64,000 nucleotides of DNA from Allobosea sp. OK403 (GTDB taxonomy: Bacteria; Pseudomonadota; Alphaproteobacteria; Rhizobiales; Beijerinckiaceae), in contig NZ_FOQV01000008.1 of the NCBI RefSeq assembly GCF_900113835.1, positions 62,001-126,000 of the forward strand. The letters run 5' to 3'. Position numbers and translations under genes: made by a program. This document shows, piece after piece, positions 1 to 8,013 of the stretch; the first letter of the stretch is position 1, and each line of letters opens with the position of its first letter. The notes beneath the pieces were generated by a model. The model searched no databases, was not told the DNA's origin, and saw nothing but the letters and a program-made list of their open reading frames with translations.

Positions 1-619
1 TGTCGGGCAGGAGAAGGGCGACTCGACCGAGACCCGCATCCGGCACAATTTCGGCATGCCCAAGCCCGAGGGCTATCGCAAGGCGGTGCGCCTGATGGAG
101 ATGGCCGGTCGTTTCGGGCTGCCGGTCCTGAGCTTCATCGACACGGCCGGCGCCTATCCCGGTATCGAGGCGGAGGAACGCGGCCAGGCCGAGGCGATCG
201 CGCGCTCGACCGAGGCCTGCCTGGGATTGCGCACGCCGAGCGTGGCGCTGGTGATCGGCGAGGGCGGTTCGGGTGGCGCGATTGCGATCGCCGCAGCTAG
301 CCGCGTGCTGATGCTGGAGCATGCGATCTATTCGGTGATCTCGCCGGAAGGCGCGGCCTCGATCCTCTGGCGCGATACGAAGCGCGCCCAGGACGCTGCG
401 ACCGGCATGAAGATCACCGCGCAGGACCTGCTGAAATTCGGCGTCATCGATCGCATCATCAGCGAGCCGGCGGGCGGCGCGCATCGCGATCCTCAGATGG
501 CGATGGTGCGGGCGGGCGATGCCATCGCCTCGGCGCTATCGGATTTCACAGGTGTGGGCGCCGACGACATCGTCAGTCGCAGGGCGGAAAAATTCCTCGC
601 CATCGGGCGGGCGATCTGA
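1..619 (+). CDS. accA: Acetyl-CoA carboxylase carboxyltransferase subunit alpha (5' partial)
   Basis: This is the C-terminal two thirds (about 205 residues) of AccA, normally about 317 residues. AccA and AccD form the carboxyltransferase that makes malonyl-CoA in the first committed step of cytoplasmic fatty-acid synthesis. The reading frame is open from base 2, so the start lies outside the window; the ATG at 56 is internal. Family-typical stretches are NFGMPKPEGYRKA, FIDTAGAYPGIEAEERGQ, IGEGGSGGAIA and the SPEGAASILW segment of the crotonase fold. A TGA closes the gene at 617-619. The identification is firm; only the extent is limited by the window edge. Confidence 0.95.
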   Translation, partial: VGQEKGDSTETRIRHNFGMPKPEGYRKAVRLMEMAGRFGLPVLSFIDTAGAYPGIEAEERGQAEAIARSTEACLGLRTPSVALVIGEGGSGGAIAIAAASRVLMLEHAIYSVISPEGAASILWRDTKRAQDAATGMKITAQDLLKFGVIDRIISEPAGGAHRDPQMAMVRAGDAIASALSDFTGVGADDIVSRRAEKFLAIGRAI

Positions 620-815
620 CCTTGGGCGAAGCCTTTTTGCGGTGAGTCAACTGGTGCCGCCGTTAGGAAGGCGTTGACCATATGGCTATGACGGAGCAGC
701 CTGTGGTAAGGAACCCTCAAGGCTAACGCTTCTACAACTGAGCAGCCGGCACAATTTGGCCGTGTTGCATAGTCAGTGGTCGTGCTTCCGCCGGCCGTTC
801 GATGGGATTGACGAC

Positions 816-2270
816 GTGGCATTCAAGCACTTCGCGCTCGTGGCCTTCATTGCATTGTCGCTGGGCGCCTGTGAGGAGGACCGCTATCGCGGCGCCGCCA
901 GGCACAACATCCCGATTCCGTCGGCGACCTATGCGCTCATGTCCGAGAAGGGCATGAGCAAGGATCAGCCGGTCCTGATCCGCTCCTACAAGAAGGAGTC
1001 GGAGCTCGAGATCTGGAAGCGGAAGGCCGACGGGCAATATGCGCTGCTCAAGACCTTCCCGATGTGCCGCTGGTCCGGCCAGCTCGGCCCGAAGGTCCGT
1101 GAAGGCGACCGCATGGCGCCGGAGGGCTTCTACGCCATCACGCCGGCGCAGATGAACCCGAACTCGGCCTATTACGTCTCCTTCAACATGGGCTACCCCA
1201 ACGCCTATGATCGCTCCTATGGCCGCACCGGCGCGCATCTGATGGTGCATGGCGCCTGCTCCTCGGCCGGCTGCTATTCGATGACCGACGATCAGATCGG
1301 CGAGATCTATGCGCTGGTCCGCGAGGCCCAGAACGCCGGCCAGAAGGCGGTGCAGATGCAGGCGCTGCCCTTCCGCATGACGCCGGAGAACCTGGCCAAG
1401 CACCGGCTCGATTCCAACATCGCCTTCTGGAAGAACCTGAAGGAAGGCACCGACTATTTCGAGGTCACGAAGAGCGAGCCGCCGGTTTCGGTGGCGGGCG
1501 GCCGTTATGTCTTCAGCAACGGCGCTGATTCCTCCGTCGCCCAGGCCGTGCAGCAGAAGCGCCAGCAGGACGAGGTCCAGGTCGCTGCGCTCGTCGCCAA
1601 GGGCACGCCCGCGATCAAGTTGATCTATGACGATGGCGACTCGCACGCCTCCTTCAAGCGCACGCTCGTCGCAGGCGGATCCGATTCGCTGAACCGCACG
1701 GCGACCTGGGCCTCGCGCGATGTCGGGGTCAGCCGGCCCGACGCCATCACGAGCGGTCCGCGCGTGGTCGTGCTCGACAATCTGGGCAAGCCGAAAGCCG
1801 AGTTTCGGGCGGCGTCGGCCGATAATGACGCGGTGCTCGCCGCGGTCGCTGCCGTGCCTGACGTGAATCAGATCGAGACCGCCAGCATCGCTAAGCCGAG
1901 CCCGGCCAAGGTCGAGGCGCAGCCAAGGGCCGTGGCCGGAAAGCCTGCATCGGCTGCCGCAACGCAGGTCGCCAAGGCCAGTGCCGGCGCTGCAGCCGCG
2001 CCGGTGGCGATCGATGCGCAGCCTGCTCCTACCCCTGCCGCGCCTGCCGCCGTGCCCTTCTATCAGCGAGCGCTCAGCTTCGTTCCGCTGATCGGCGGCT
2101 CGCAGCAGCAGCCGGAACAGGCGCAGGAAACCACGCCGGTGGCTTCGGTCGTGCCGGATTCGCCGACCAATATCCGGGCTCCGCTGCCACCCCGGCGCGC
2201 CACTGGCCTGCGCACCTCGCGGCTGGATCAGTCGGACGCGGCCTATTCCAGTCAGCCCGTGGCACGCTGA
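816..2270 (+). CDS. L,D-transpeptidase (YkuD-type) lipoprotein
   Basis: This is a predicted periplasmic murein L,D-transpeptidase, which would make or edit 3-3 cross-links or attach proteins to peptidoglycan. The YkuD catalytic signature is visible as HGACSSAGC, with His145 and the nucleophile Cys153 counted from the chosen start. I chose the GTG at 816 because it gives a compact signal peptide ending in the lipobox LGAC (lipidated Cys19). The frame also opens from a TTG at 756, but that adds 20 unlikely residues. The catalytic domain fills roughly residues 50-180. The last 200 residues are rich in Ala, Pro and Gln and look disordered, perhaps spanning the periplasm. The gene stands alone. 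Confidence 0.85.
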   Translation: MAFKHFALVAFIALSLGACEEDRYRGAARHNIPIPSATYALMSEKGMSKDQPVLIRSYKKESELEIWKRKADGQYALLKTFPMCRWSGQLGPKVREGDRMAPEGFYAITPAQMNPNSAYYVSFNMGYPNAYDRSYGRTGAHLMVHGACSSAGCYSMTDDQIGEIYALVREAQNAGQKAVQMQALPFRMTPENLAKHRLDSNIAFWKNLKEGTDYFEVTKSEPPVSVAGGRYVFSNGADSSVAQAVQQKRQQDEVQVAALVAKGTPAIKLIYDDGDSHASFKRTLVAGGSDSLNRTATWASRDVGVSRPDAITSGPRVVVLDNLGKPKAEFRAASADNDAVLAAVAAVPDVNQIETASIAKPSPAKVEAQPRAVAGKPASAAATQVAKASAGAAAAPVAIDAQPAPTPAAPAAVPFYQRALSFVPLIGGSQQQPEQAQETTPVASVVPDSPTNIRAPLPPRRATGLRTSRLDQSDAAYSSQPVAR

Positions 2271-2504
2271 TGGGTTGCATCCGGGTGCTTGCGCTCGGTA
2301 TGCGTGACGGAATTATCACAGCATTCTGCTTTGTCGGCGAAGCCCGCTTTGAATGCATCAAAACGCGACTCTGACTGGGATATTGCCTTCTTCGTGGGCA
2401 ATCTGCCGAAAAGCTCGGCTTGCTGAATCAGGCGATCCATTGGCTTCATAATGGCGAAAGCGCGGCACGTTGCGCTCGTATTTCGACATTTGACGGAGCT
2501 GATG

Positions 2505-3428
2505 ATGGCTTTCGATTTCTTCCGGTCTTCTGTGACGGGTGCGGCGTTTTCCTTGGTGATGCTGTCGGGTGCCGCGTATGCGTCGGATCTTCCGAGCAAG
2601 AAGGGCGCTCCGGTTGCCCCGGTGCCTCCGGCGATCACCTGGTTCGATATCGCCGTCACCATCAAGGCGACGAGCGACTATAATTTCCGCGGCATCTCCC
2701 AGTCGGATCGCAAGCCCGCCATCCAGGGCGGCGCGGAACTGCAGATCTATGACAACCTGTTCTATGCCGGTGTCTGGGCCTCGAGCGTCGATCTCGTCAC
2801 CAACCCGCCGGCGGAGATCGACTTCACCGCCGGTATCCGCCCGAAATTCGGTCCGGTGACCTTCGATTTGGGTGTGATCCAGTATTATTACCCCGACGAG
2901 AGCCGTTACGTCGACAATCTCCGCGTCATCTGGACGCCGAAGAACACCGACTTCCTCGAACTGGCCGGCAAGGTCTCCTATAACTGGGACGACAAGGTCA
3001 CGATCGGCGCCAACGTCTTCTACTCCTGGAACTGGCTTGGCACCGGCGCGACCGGTACCTACGCCTCCGGCACCGCCAAGTACAACCTGCCCTTCCTCGA
3101 AGGCCTCTCGGTTTCGGGTGAGTTCGGCCGCTACTGGCTCGGCACGACCAACACCAACATCGCCTTCCCCGTCGCGATCCGCCTGCCTGACTACAATTAC
3201 TGGAATGTCGGCGTGTCCTACACCTGGAAGAACCTGACGGCGGATATCCGCTATCACGACACCAACCTGTCGAAGTCCAAGTGCTTCACGCTGACCTCCG
3301 ATCCGAGCGGCATCACGCGCGGCAATGCCGGCGGGGCCTACGGCTCGAAATGGTGCAACCCGACTGTCGTCGGCTCGCTCTCCTTCGACATCACGGCGAG
3401 CAGCCTCGGCGTCTTCGCGCCGAAGTGA
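2505..3428 (+). CDS. TorF family putative porin
   Basis: This is an outer-membrane beta-barrel protein of about 307 residues that resembles the TorF putative porin family (TIGR02001). It starts with an N-terminal signal peptide ending at AYA before SDLPSKK. Alternating aromatic and polar strands follow, including ATSDYNFRGISQSD, which is characteristic of the family's first strand. The ATG at 2505 is preferred over 2502 and over the upstream frame because GGAG at 2495-2498 then sits six bases upstream. A strong intrinsic terminator follows the stop. Its substrate is unknown. Two cysteines near the C terminus could form a disulphide. Confidence 0.82.
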   Translation: MAFDFFRSSVTGAAFSLVMLSGAAYASDLPSKKGAPVAPVPPAITWFDIAVTIKATSDYNFRGISQSDRKPAIQGGAELQIYDNLFYAGVWASSVDLVTNPPAEIDFTAGIRPKFGPVTFDLGVIQYYYPDESRYVDNLRVIWTPKNTDFLELAGKVSYNWDDKVTIGANVFYSWNWLGTGATGTYASGTAKYNLPFLEGLSVSGEFGRYWLGTTNTNIAFPVAIRLPDYNYWNVGVSYTWKNLTADIRYHDTNLSKSKCFTLTSDPSGITRGNAGGAYGSKWCNPTVVGSLSFDITASSLGVFAPK

Positions 3429-3453
3429 GCGCAAGCGCCAGGATCGAATGACG

Positions 3454-3481
3454 AAAGGCCGCTCGCGAGAGCGGCCTTTTT
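3454..3481 (+). terminator. Intrinsic terminator after the TorF-like porin
   Basis: A perfect 11-bp stem (3454-3464 with 3469-3479) closes a GCGA tetraloop and is followed by a T run. It lies 26 bases after the porin stop. The palindrome could also end transcription of the converging marR gene, because its A-rich left arm gives T residues on the other strand. Confidence 0.9.
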
Positions 3482-3521
3482 CATGCCGGTACTCCGCCCG
3501 GGGACGCTTGGCGGTGTGCGC

Positions 3522-4019
3522 CTATATCTCGAGCGCCTTGGCGACGCGGCGCATCATCTCGCCGACCGCATCGCATTCGGCATCGCTGAGCACCGTCATC
3601 ATCGCCTCGATGCGCGCGACATGGATCGCCATGGCCTTGCGCGTCAGGGCCTCGCCCGTCGGCGTCAGCCAAAGCCTGCGGACACGGCGGTCGGTATCGT
3701 CGCCGCGCCGCTCGACGAGTTCGCGCCGCTCCAGCTCGGGTAGCAGCATGCTCATGGCGCTGCGGCCGACGAGGAGCTTTTCGGCAAGCGCCTGCTGTGT
3801 CAGCCCCGGCGTGTGGAAGATGTTTGCAAGCACGTCGTAATGCGCGACCTGAATGCCGAGCGAGCTCAGGGCCTCGCCGAAGACCTTCTTCCAGAGCTGG
3901 TGGACGCGCGCGACCGCGATCCAGTTGCGAAAGCGCGGCAGATCCCAGGGCAGGGTCTGGGTCTCGATGAAGCCCGTGTCGCCAATATCCTGGTCGTCAA
4001 CCTCTTGCTTTTTGTTCAT
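3522..4019 (-). CDS. MarR family transcriptional regulator
   Basis: This is a 165-residue winged-helix regulator of the MarR family. The central region LTQQALAEKLLVGRSAMSML is the helix-turn-helix. The wing follows as RRGDDTDRRVRRLWLT, with the conserved Asp-Arg motif that contacts the minor groove. It is divergently oriented to the alpha/beta hydrolase gene starting at 4065. Two GTTCA-N4-TGAAC palindromes lie in and next to the 45-bp gap, one covering this gene's own start codon. Autorepression plus control of the hydrolase is therefore likely, but inferred. The ligand is unknown. Confidence 0.9.
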   Translation of the reverse strand: MNKKQEVDDQDIGDTGFIETQTLPWDLPRFRNWIAVARVHQLWKKVFGEALSSLGIQVAHYDVLANIFHTPGLTQQALAEKLLVGRSAMSMLLPELERRELVERRGDDTDRRVRRLWLTPTGEALTRKAMAIHVARIEAMMTVLSDAECDAVGEMMRRVAKALEI

Positions 4020-4027
4020 GGATGAAC
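4014..4027. promoter_or_regulatory. Operator-like palindrome overlapping the marR start
   Basis: The sequence has the form GTTCA-N4-TGAAC and covers the marR start codon (CAT at 4017-4019). It shares both half-sites and the spacing with the palindrome at 4034-4047. The two centres are 20 bp apart, about two helical turns. It is a probable MarR autoregulatory site. Confidence 0.6.
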
Positions 4028-4031
4028 ATAA

Positions 4032-4049
4032 TAGTTCAGCGCTGAACTA
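4032..4049. promoter_or_regulatory. Perfect 18-bp operator-like palindrome between marR and the hydrolase
   Basis: TAGTTCAGC followed by GCTGAACTA forms a perfect inverted repeat in the divergent intergenic region. MarR proteins bind such 16-20 bp palindromes as dimers. It contains the same GTTCA-N4-TGAAC core as the site 20 bp away. Confidence 0.7.
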
Positions 4050-4064
4050 ATGCGGGTATGAGCC

Positions 4065-4958
4065 ATGGCTGACATTGCACTCCGTCTGTTGCGGCCGTTG
4101 ATCCGGGTCTCGAGCTTCCTCGCTCCCAAGACCAGCGGCCGCCTCGCCTTCAAGGCCTTTTGTACCCCGCCGCGCCACCCACAGGGAAATGCCAATCGCA
4201 AGGGGGCGGTCAAGTCCGCGACCACGCGATTGCAGGCGAGCGAGGCGGTCTCGATACCGTTCCCATGCGGCTCGGTGGCGGCCTATGTCTTCGATCCGCC
4301 CGACGCCGATCCGGTGGAGCAACGCCCGACCGTGATCCTGGTTCATGGCTGGACGGGCGCCGCCGTCTTCATGACCGCTTTCGTAGCCCCTCTGCTGGCG
4401 GCGGGCTTTCGCGTCGTGGCCTATGATCTGCCGGCCCATGGCGCTTCGACCGGCAGCGAGCTCAACATTCCGCTCGGGGTTGCGAGCCTGGCGGCCGTCG
4501 CGCGCGCCTTCGCCCCGGTGCATGCCATCGTGACGCATTCCTTCGGCGGCGCGATCGCGCTGGCGGCGCTCGCCGGCACCGTCCCGGGCCAGCCGGTCGT
4601 CAAGGCGAAGCGCCTGGCGATGATCGCCGCGCCCTCATCAATGACGCTGGTGGCGCGGCGCTTCGGCGCCACGATCGGCCTTGGCACGCGTGGGCAGGCG
4701 GCGCTGGAGCGGCGTATTCATGTCGTCGCAGGCGCGCCGGTCACGGCTTTCGAAGGGGCGGGCCAACTGGCCTCGATCGGCTTGCCAGCGCTGATCGTGC
4801 ATTGCCGCGACGACAAGGAGCTCGGCTTCCATCATGCGCAAGCCCTGGCGACGGCAGGGCCCTTCGCCACGCTCGTGCCGATGAATGGGCTCGGGCATCG
4901 CCGCATCCTGCAGGCGAAACCGGTGGTGGAGGCGGTGACGGGCTTTGTGACCGCCTGA
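4065..4958 (+). CDS. Alpha/beta hydrolase
   Basis: This is a 297-residue alpha/beta-hydrolase-fold enzyme, probably cytoplasmic. It has the oxyanion-side motif LVHGW, a nucleophile elbow THSFGG (a variant of G-x-S-x-G whose first Gly is Thr), an acid in HCRDDKE and a catalytic His in GLGHRR near the C terminus. The first 60 residues precede the core and contain no clear signal peptide. The substrate is unknown. The divergent marR gene and paired operators suggest induction by a small molecule, perhaps an ester or aromatic compound. An A-type palindromic repeat follows the gene. Confidence 0.82.
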   Translation: MADIALRLLRPLIRVSSFLAPKTSGRLAFKAFCTPPRHPQGNANRKGAVKSATTRLQASEAVSIPFPCGSVAAYVFDPPDADPVEQRPTVILVHGWTGAAVFMTAFVAPLLAAGFRVVAYDLPAHGASTGSELNIPLGVASLAAVARAFAPVHAIVTHSFGGAIALAALAGTVPGQPVVKAKRLAMIAAPSSMTLVARRFGATIGLGTRGQAALERRIHVVAGAPVTAFEGAGQLASIGLPALIVHCRDDKELGFHHAQALATAGPFATLVPMNGLGHRRILQAKPVVEAVTGFVTA

Positions 4959-4973
4959 TCGGTTCTAAAAGTT

Positions 4974-5026
4974 TAGAGCATTGCTCTTGCGAAAAACCGG
5001 TTCCCACTTTTTCGCATCCTGCTCTA
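4974..5026. repeat. Short palindromic intergenic repeat, family A
   Basis: TAGAGCA and TGCTCTA form the outer arms, and GCGAAAAA pairs with TTTTTCGC around an ACCGGTTCCC core. Related copies lie at 6255-6307 and 6413-6466. From memory, very similar elements are scattered through Hyphomicrobiales genomes. It sits between two converging genes and may end transcription. Confidence 0.75.
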
Positions 5027-5030
5027 GCAC

Positions 5031-6095
5031 TCAGACCCAACCCATCAATTCGCGCCGGACCAGGGCTTCGAGCACGTCGATGCTTTCAGCGGAGTCATTC
5101 AGGCAAGGCAGATAGGCGAAGCGCTTGCCGCCATTGTGCATGAAGATCTCTCGGTTCTCGACATCGAGCTCCTCAAGCGTCTCCAGGCAATCGGCCGAGA
5201 AGCCTGGCGCGACGATGGCGAGCGATTTGGTGCCCGCCTGTGCCAGTGCCTTGACGGTTTCGTCGGTATAGGGCTGCAGCCATTCATCGGGCCCGAAGCG
5301 CGACTGGAAGGTCAGTCTGAAGCGCTCGGCCGGCAGCCTGAGCTCTTCGCGCAACAAGCGCCAGGTCTTGACGCATTGGCAGTAATAGGGGTCGCCCTTC
5401 AGGAGATATTCCTTGGGCATGCCGTGGAAGGAGCAGAGGATGATCTCGGGATCGAAATCGAGCTTCGCCAGCGAGCTGCGCATCGAGGCGGCCAGCGCTT
5501 TGATATAGGTCGGGTCGTCGTGATAGGGCGGGGCGACACGCACCGCCGGCTGCCAGCGCATCTCCATCAGGGCCCGAAAGGCCTGGTCGCAGGCCGTGGC
5601 CGTGGTCGGCGCGGCATATTGCGGGTAGAGCGGCACCAGCAGGATGCGGTCACAGCCCTGGTCCTGCAGCGCCTTGATCCTGCTTTTGGTATCGGGGAAG
5701 CCGTAGCGCATCGCCCAGTCGAAGATGACGCGCTCGCCGGTCACGGACTTCAGGCGTTCGGCGAGCTGTTCGGTCTGCGAGCGCGTGATCGTCTTGAGCG
5801 GCCCCTCATCGCGCTCATTGTTCCAGATCGAGGCGTAGTCCTTACCCTTGCGGCCGGGCCGCGTGGTCAGGATGATCAGATTGAGGATCGGCCACCATTT
5901 CCAGCGCGGTTCCTCGATCACCCGCCGGTCGGAAAGGAACTCCTTGAGATAGGCCCGCATCGGCCTGTAGCTCGTGCCTTCCGGCGTGCCGAGATTCATC
6001 AGCAGCACGCCGATGCGGCCGGCCGCGACCTTGGGGTGGTCGGAGGGCAGGCTGATAACCGGCATCTCGGCGGCTGGACTGGTCTCGACTGTCAT
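5031..6095 (-). CDS. hemH: Ferrochelatase
   Basis: Ferrochelatase inserts Fe(II) into protoporphyrin IX in the last step of haem synthesis, at the inner face of the cytoplasmic membrane. The 354-residue product matches the family length. It carries the signature SFHGMP with the metal-handling His224, the N-terminal GVLLMNLGTPE motif and the FQSRFG segment. The first 25 residues are a poorly conserved extension. The gene appears monocistronic, with repeat elements on both sides. Confidence 0.96.
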   Translation of the reverse strand: MTVETSPAAEMPVISLPSDHPKVAAGRIGVLLMNLGTPEGTSYRPMRAYLKEFLSDRRVIEEPRWKWWPILNLIILTTRPGRKGKDYASIWNNERDEGPLKTITRSQTEQLAERLKSVTGERVIFDWAMRYGFPDTKSRIKALQDQGCDRILLVPLYPQYAAPTTATACDQAFRALMEMRWQPAVRVAPPYHDDPTYIKALAASMRSSLAKLDFDPEIILCSFHGMPKEYLLKGDPYYCQCVKTWRLLREELRLPAERFRLTFQSRFGPDEWLQPYTDETVKALAQAGTKSLAIVAPGFSADCLETLEELDVENREIFMHNGGKRFAYLPCLNDSAESIDVLEALVRRELMGWV

Positions 6096-6191
6096 GGCGC
6101 AGACTTTCCTTTGCCCGTGATTTAGACGAGTTCCGGTTTTCGTCCAGTCGCGAAGCGCGCCAGGCAGGGGGGTGCGACACTAGAGCCGGAT

Positions 6192-6230
6192 GATTTCAGA
6201 TCGGATCACAGAGTGATCCGATCTGAAATC
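6192..6230. repeat. 17-bp perfect hairpin in a repeat cluster
   Basis: GATTTCAGATCGGATCA is followed after five bases (CAGAG) by its exact reverse complement. It is the first of four hairpins in the 403-bp gap between hemH and the 5'-nucleotidase gene. No T run follows, so it looks more like a repeat element than a simple terminator. Confidence 0.75.
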
Positions 6231-6254
6231 TGAATCCGTCTCTTATCAAAGAGT

Positions 6255-6307
6255 TAGAGCAGGACCTATGCGAAAAACTGGTTCCCGTTTTTTCGCGTCC
6301 TGCTCTA
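6255..6307. repeat. Short palindromic intergenic repeat, family A
   Basis: The outer arms TAGAGCAGGAC and GTCCTGCTCTA are perfectly complementary, and the inner arms GCGAAAAA and TTTTTCGC surround an ACTGGTTCCC core. It is closely related to 4974-5026. Confidence 0.75.
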
Positions 6308-6353
6308 GCGAACGGGCCTGCGCCCGCACTGGTCAATGCGGCCCAGGCTTTGC

Positions 6354-6401
6354 TAGATCACCTCGCATTCGGACGTTACCGTCCGAATGCGAGGTGATCT
6401 A
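6354..6401. repeat. 22-bp perfect hairpin in a repeat cluster
   Basis: Perfect complementary 22-base arms (6354-6375 and 6380-6401) flank a TTAC loop. No second copy was noticed in this window. It lies between two family A elements. Confidence 0.75.
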
Positions 6402-6412
6402 TTCTAGGAGTT

Positions 6413-6466
6413 GAGAGCATTGCTCTCGCGAAAAACCGGTACCCACTTTTTCGCGCAATGCTCTAG
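6413..6466. repeat. Short palindromic intergenic repeat, family A
   Basis: This is the third compact family A copy, with outer arms AGAGCATTG and CAATGCTCT and the GCGAAAAA/TTTTTCGC inner stem. It ends 32 bases before the 5'-nucleotidase start, so it may lie within that gene's leader. Confidence 0.7.
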
Positions 6467-6498
6467 TTTGCAGCGGTTCTCAAGCAGAGGCTCTCGCC

Positions 6499-8013
6499 AT
6501 GTCCACACTGACACGCCGCAAGGCGCTCGGCGTCATCGCCGCCCCGGCGGCGTTCGCCGCGACCGGAACCATGGCGCAGATGCCGGCGCCCGCCTTCACG
6601 CTGCTTCTGGTCAACGACATCTACAAGATGAGCGACGACAAGGGCAAAGGCGGTTTCGCGCGGGCCGCCGGCATCGCCCGGGCCGAGCGGGCCAAGGGCG
6701 TGCCGGTTCTGTTCTGCCATGCCGGCGATTGCTACTCGCCCTCGCTGATGTCGGGCTTTGACCAAGGTGCCCATATCGTGGCGATGCAGAACAAGATGGG
6801 GCTCGATGTCTTCGTGCCGGGCAATCACGAATTCGATTTCGGCAAGGAGAACTACCTCAAGCTCGTCGCCGCCCAGACTTATCCGACCTTCGCCGCCAAT
6901 CTGCGTGATGCGAGCGGCAATGTCCTGCCCGGCCACAAGGATTCGCAGATCTTCGAACTCGGCGGCGTCAAGGTCGGCGTCATCGGCACGACCTATGATC
7001 CGACGCCGCAACTCTCCAACCCCGGCGATCTGAAATTCTCCTCGACCATGGAGGCGCTCCAGCGCGAGGCGCGGACCTTGAAGGCGCAGGGCGCCGACAT
7101 CCTCGTCGCCGTCGTTCATGCCGAGCGCCGCACCGATCTCGAAATCGTGCGCTCGCGCGTCGTCGACATCGTGCTGACCGGTCACGACCATGACCTTGCC
7201 ATCGCCTATGACGGCAAGGTCGTGATGGTGGAGTCGAATGAAGAGGGCAATTACGTCACCGCGATCGACATCGCGGTGAGCGTCACGGGCGAGGGCGCGG
7301 CCCGCCAGGTCTCCTGGTCGCCGACTTTCCGGGTCAACGACAGCCGCGCCGCCACGCCCGACCCCGAGGTCGCCGCGATCGTGAAGGGTTATGAGGCCGA
7401 GCTCTCGAAGGAGCTCGACGTCGAGATCGCGACGCTCGCCGCCCCGCTCGATTCCCGCACCGGCGTTATCCGCACGCAGGAGACGGCGATCGGCAATCTG
7501 ATCGCCGACGCCATCCGCGCCTCGACCGGCGCGCAGCTGGCCATCACCAATGCCGGCGGTATCCGCGCCAACAAGCAATATGCGGCCGGCTACAAGCTGA
7601 CCCGGCGCGATGTGCTGAGCGAACTGCCGTTCGGCAACGCCACGATCATGGTCCAGATCACCGGCAAGGATGTGAAGGATGCGATCGAGAACGGCCTGGC
7701 GCCCGCCCCGCAGGGTTCGGGCCGCTTCCCGCAGGTCTCCGGGCTCAGCTTCGAGGCCGACATCAAGCGCCCCGTCGGCCAGCGTGTCGTCTCGATCAGC
7801 GTCGAGGGCAAGCCGATCGACGAGGCGGCGAACTACACCGTCGCCTCCAACAACTTCATGCTCGCCGGCGGCGACGGCTACACCTCGCTGGCACGCGGCA
7901 GGACGCTGATCGGCCTGACCGACGGCAAGCTGATGGCCAATGAGGTGATGGTCTATCTGCGCCGGCTCGGCACGATCGACGCCAAGGTCGAGGGCAGGGC
8001 GGCCCTGAAGTGA
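6499..8013 (+). CDS. Bifunctional metallophosphatase / 5'-nucleotidase (UshA-like)
   Basis: This is a 504-residue two-domain enzyme, predicted to be periplasmic and to remove phosphate from nucleotides or related esters. The N terminus TRRKALG followed by a hydrophobic stretch ending near MAQ looks like a Tat signal. The calcineurin-like domain shows HAGDCYSPS, GNHEFDFG and TGHDHD. The C-terminal nucleotidase domain shows ETAIGNLIADA, NAGGIRA and NNFMLAGGDGY. One oddity is that the first metal motif, usually D-x-H, reads D40-I-Y42. Its GTGA stop overlaps the start of ung, so the two are translationally coupled. Confidence 0.88.
   Translation: MSTLTRRKALGVIAAPAAFAATGTMAQMPAPAFTLLLVNDIYKMSDDKGKGGFARAAGIARAERAKGVPVLFCHAGDCYSPSLMSGFDQGAHIVAMQNKMGLDVFVPGNHEFDFGKENYLKLVAAQTYPTFAANLRDASGNVLPGHKDSQIFELGGVKVGVIGTTYDPTPQLSNPGDLKFSSTMEALQREARTLKAQGADILVAVVHAERRTDLEIVRSRVVDIVLTGHDHDLAIAYDGKVVMVESNEEGNYVTAIDIAVSVTGEGAARQVSWSPTFRVNDSRAATPDPEVAAIVKGYEAELSKELDVEIATLAAPLDSRTGVIRTQETAIGNLIADAIRASTGAQLAITNAGGIRANKQYAAGYKLTRRDVLSELPFGNATIMVQITGKDVKDAIENGLAPAPQGSGRFPQVSGLSFEADIKRPVGQRVVSISVEGKPIDEAANYTVASNNFMLAGGDGYTSLARGRTLIGLTDGKLMANEVMVYLRRLGTIDAKVEGRAALK

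Noticed and set aside
732..1646. Long minus-strand open frame opposite the L,D-transpeptidase
   Set aside because: It is antisense to a gene with clear catalytic motifs, is rich in Arg, Gly and Leu, and has no recognisable domain.
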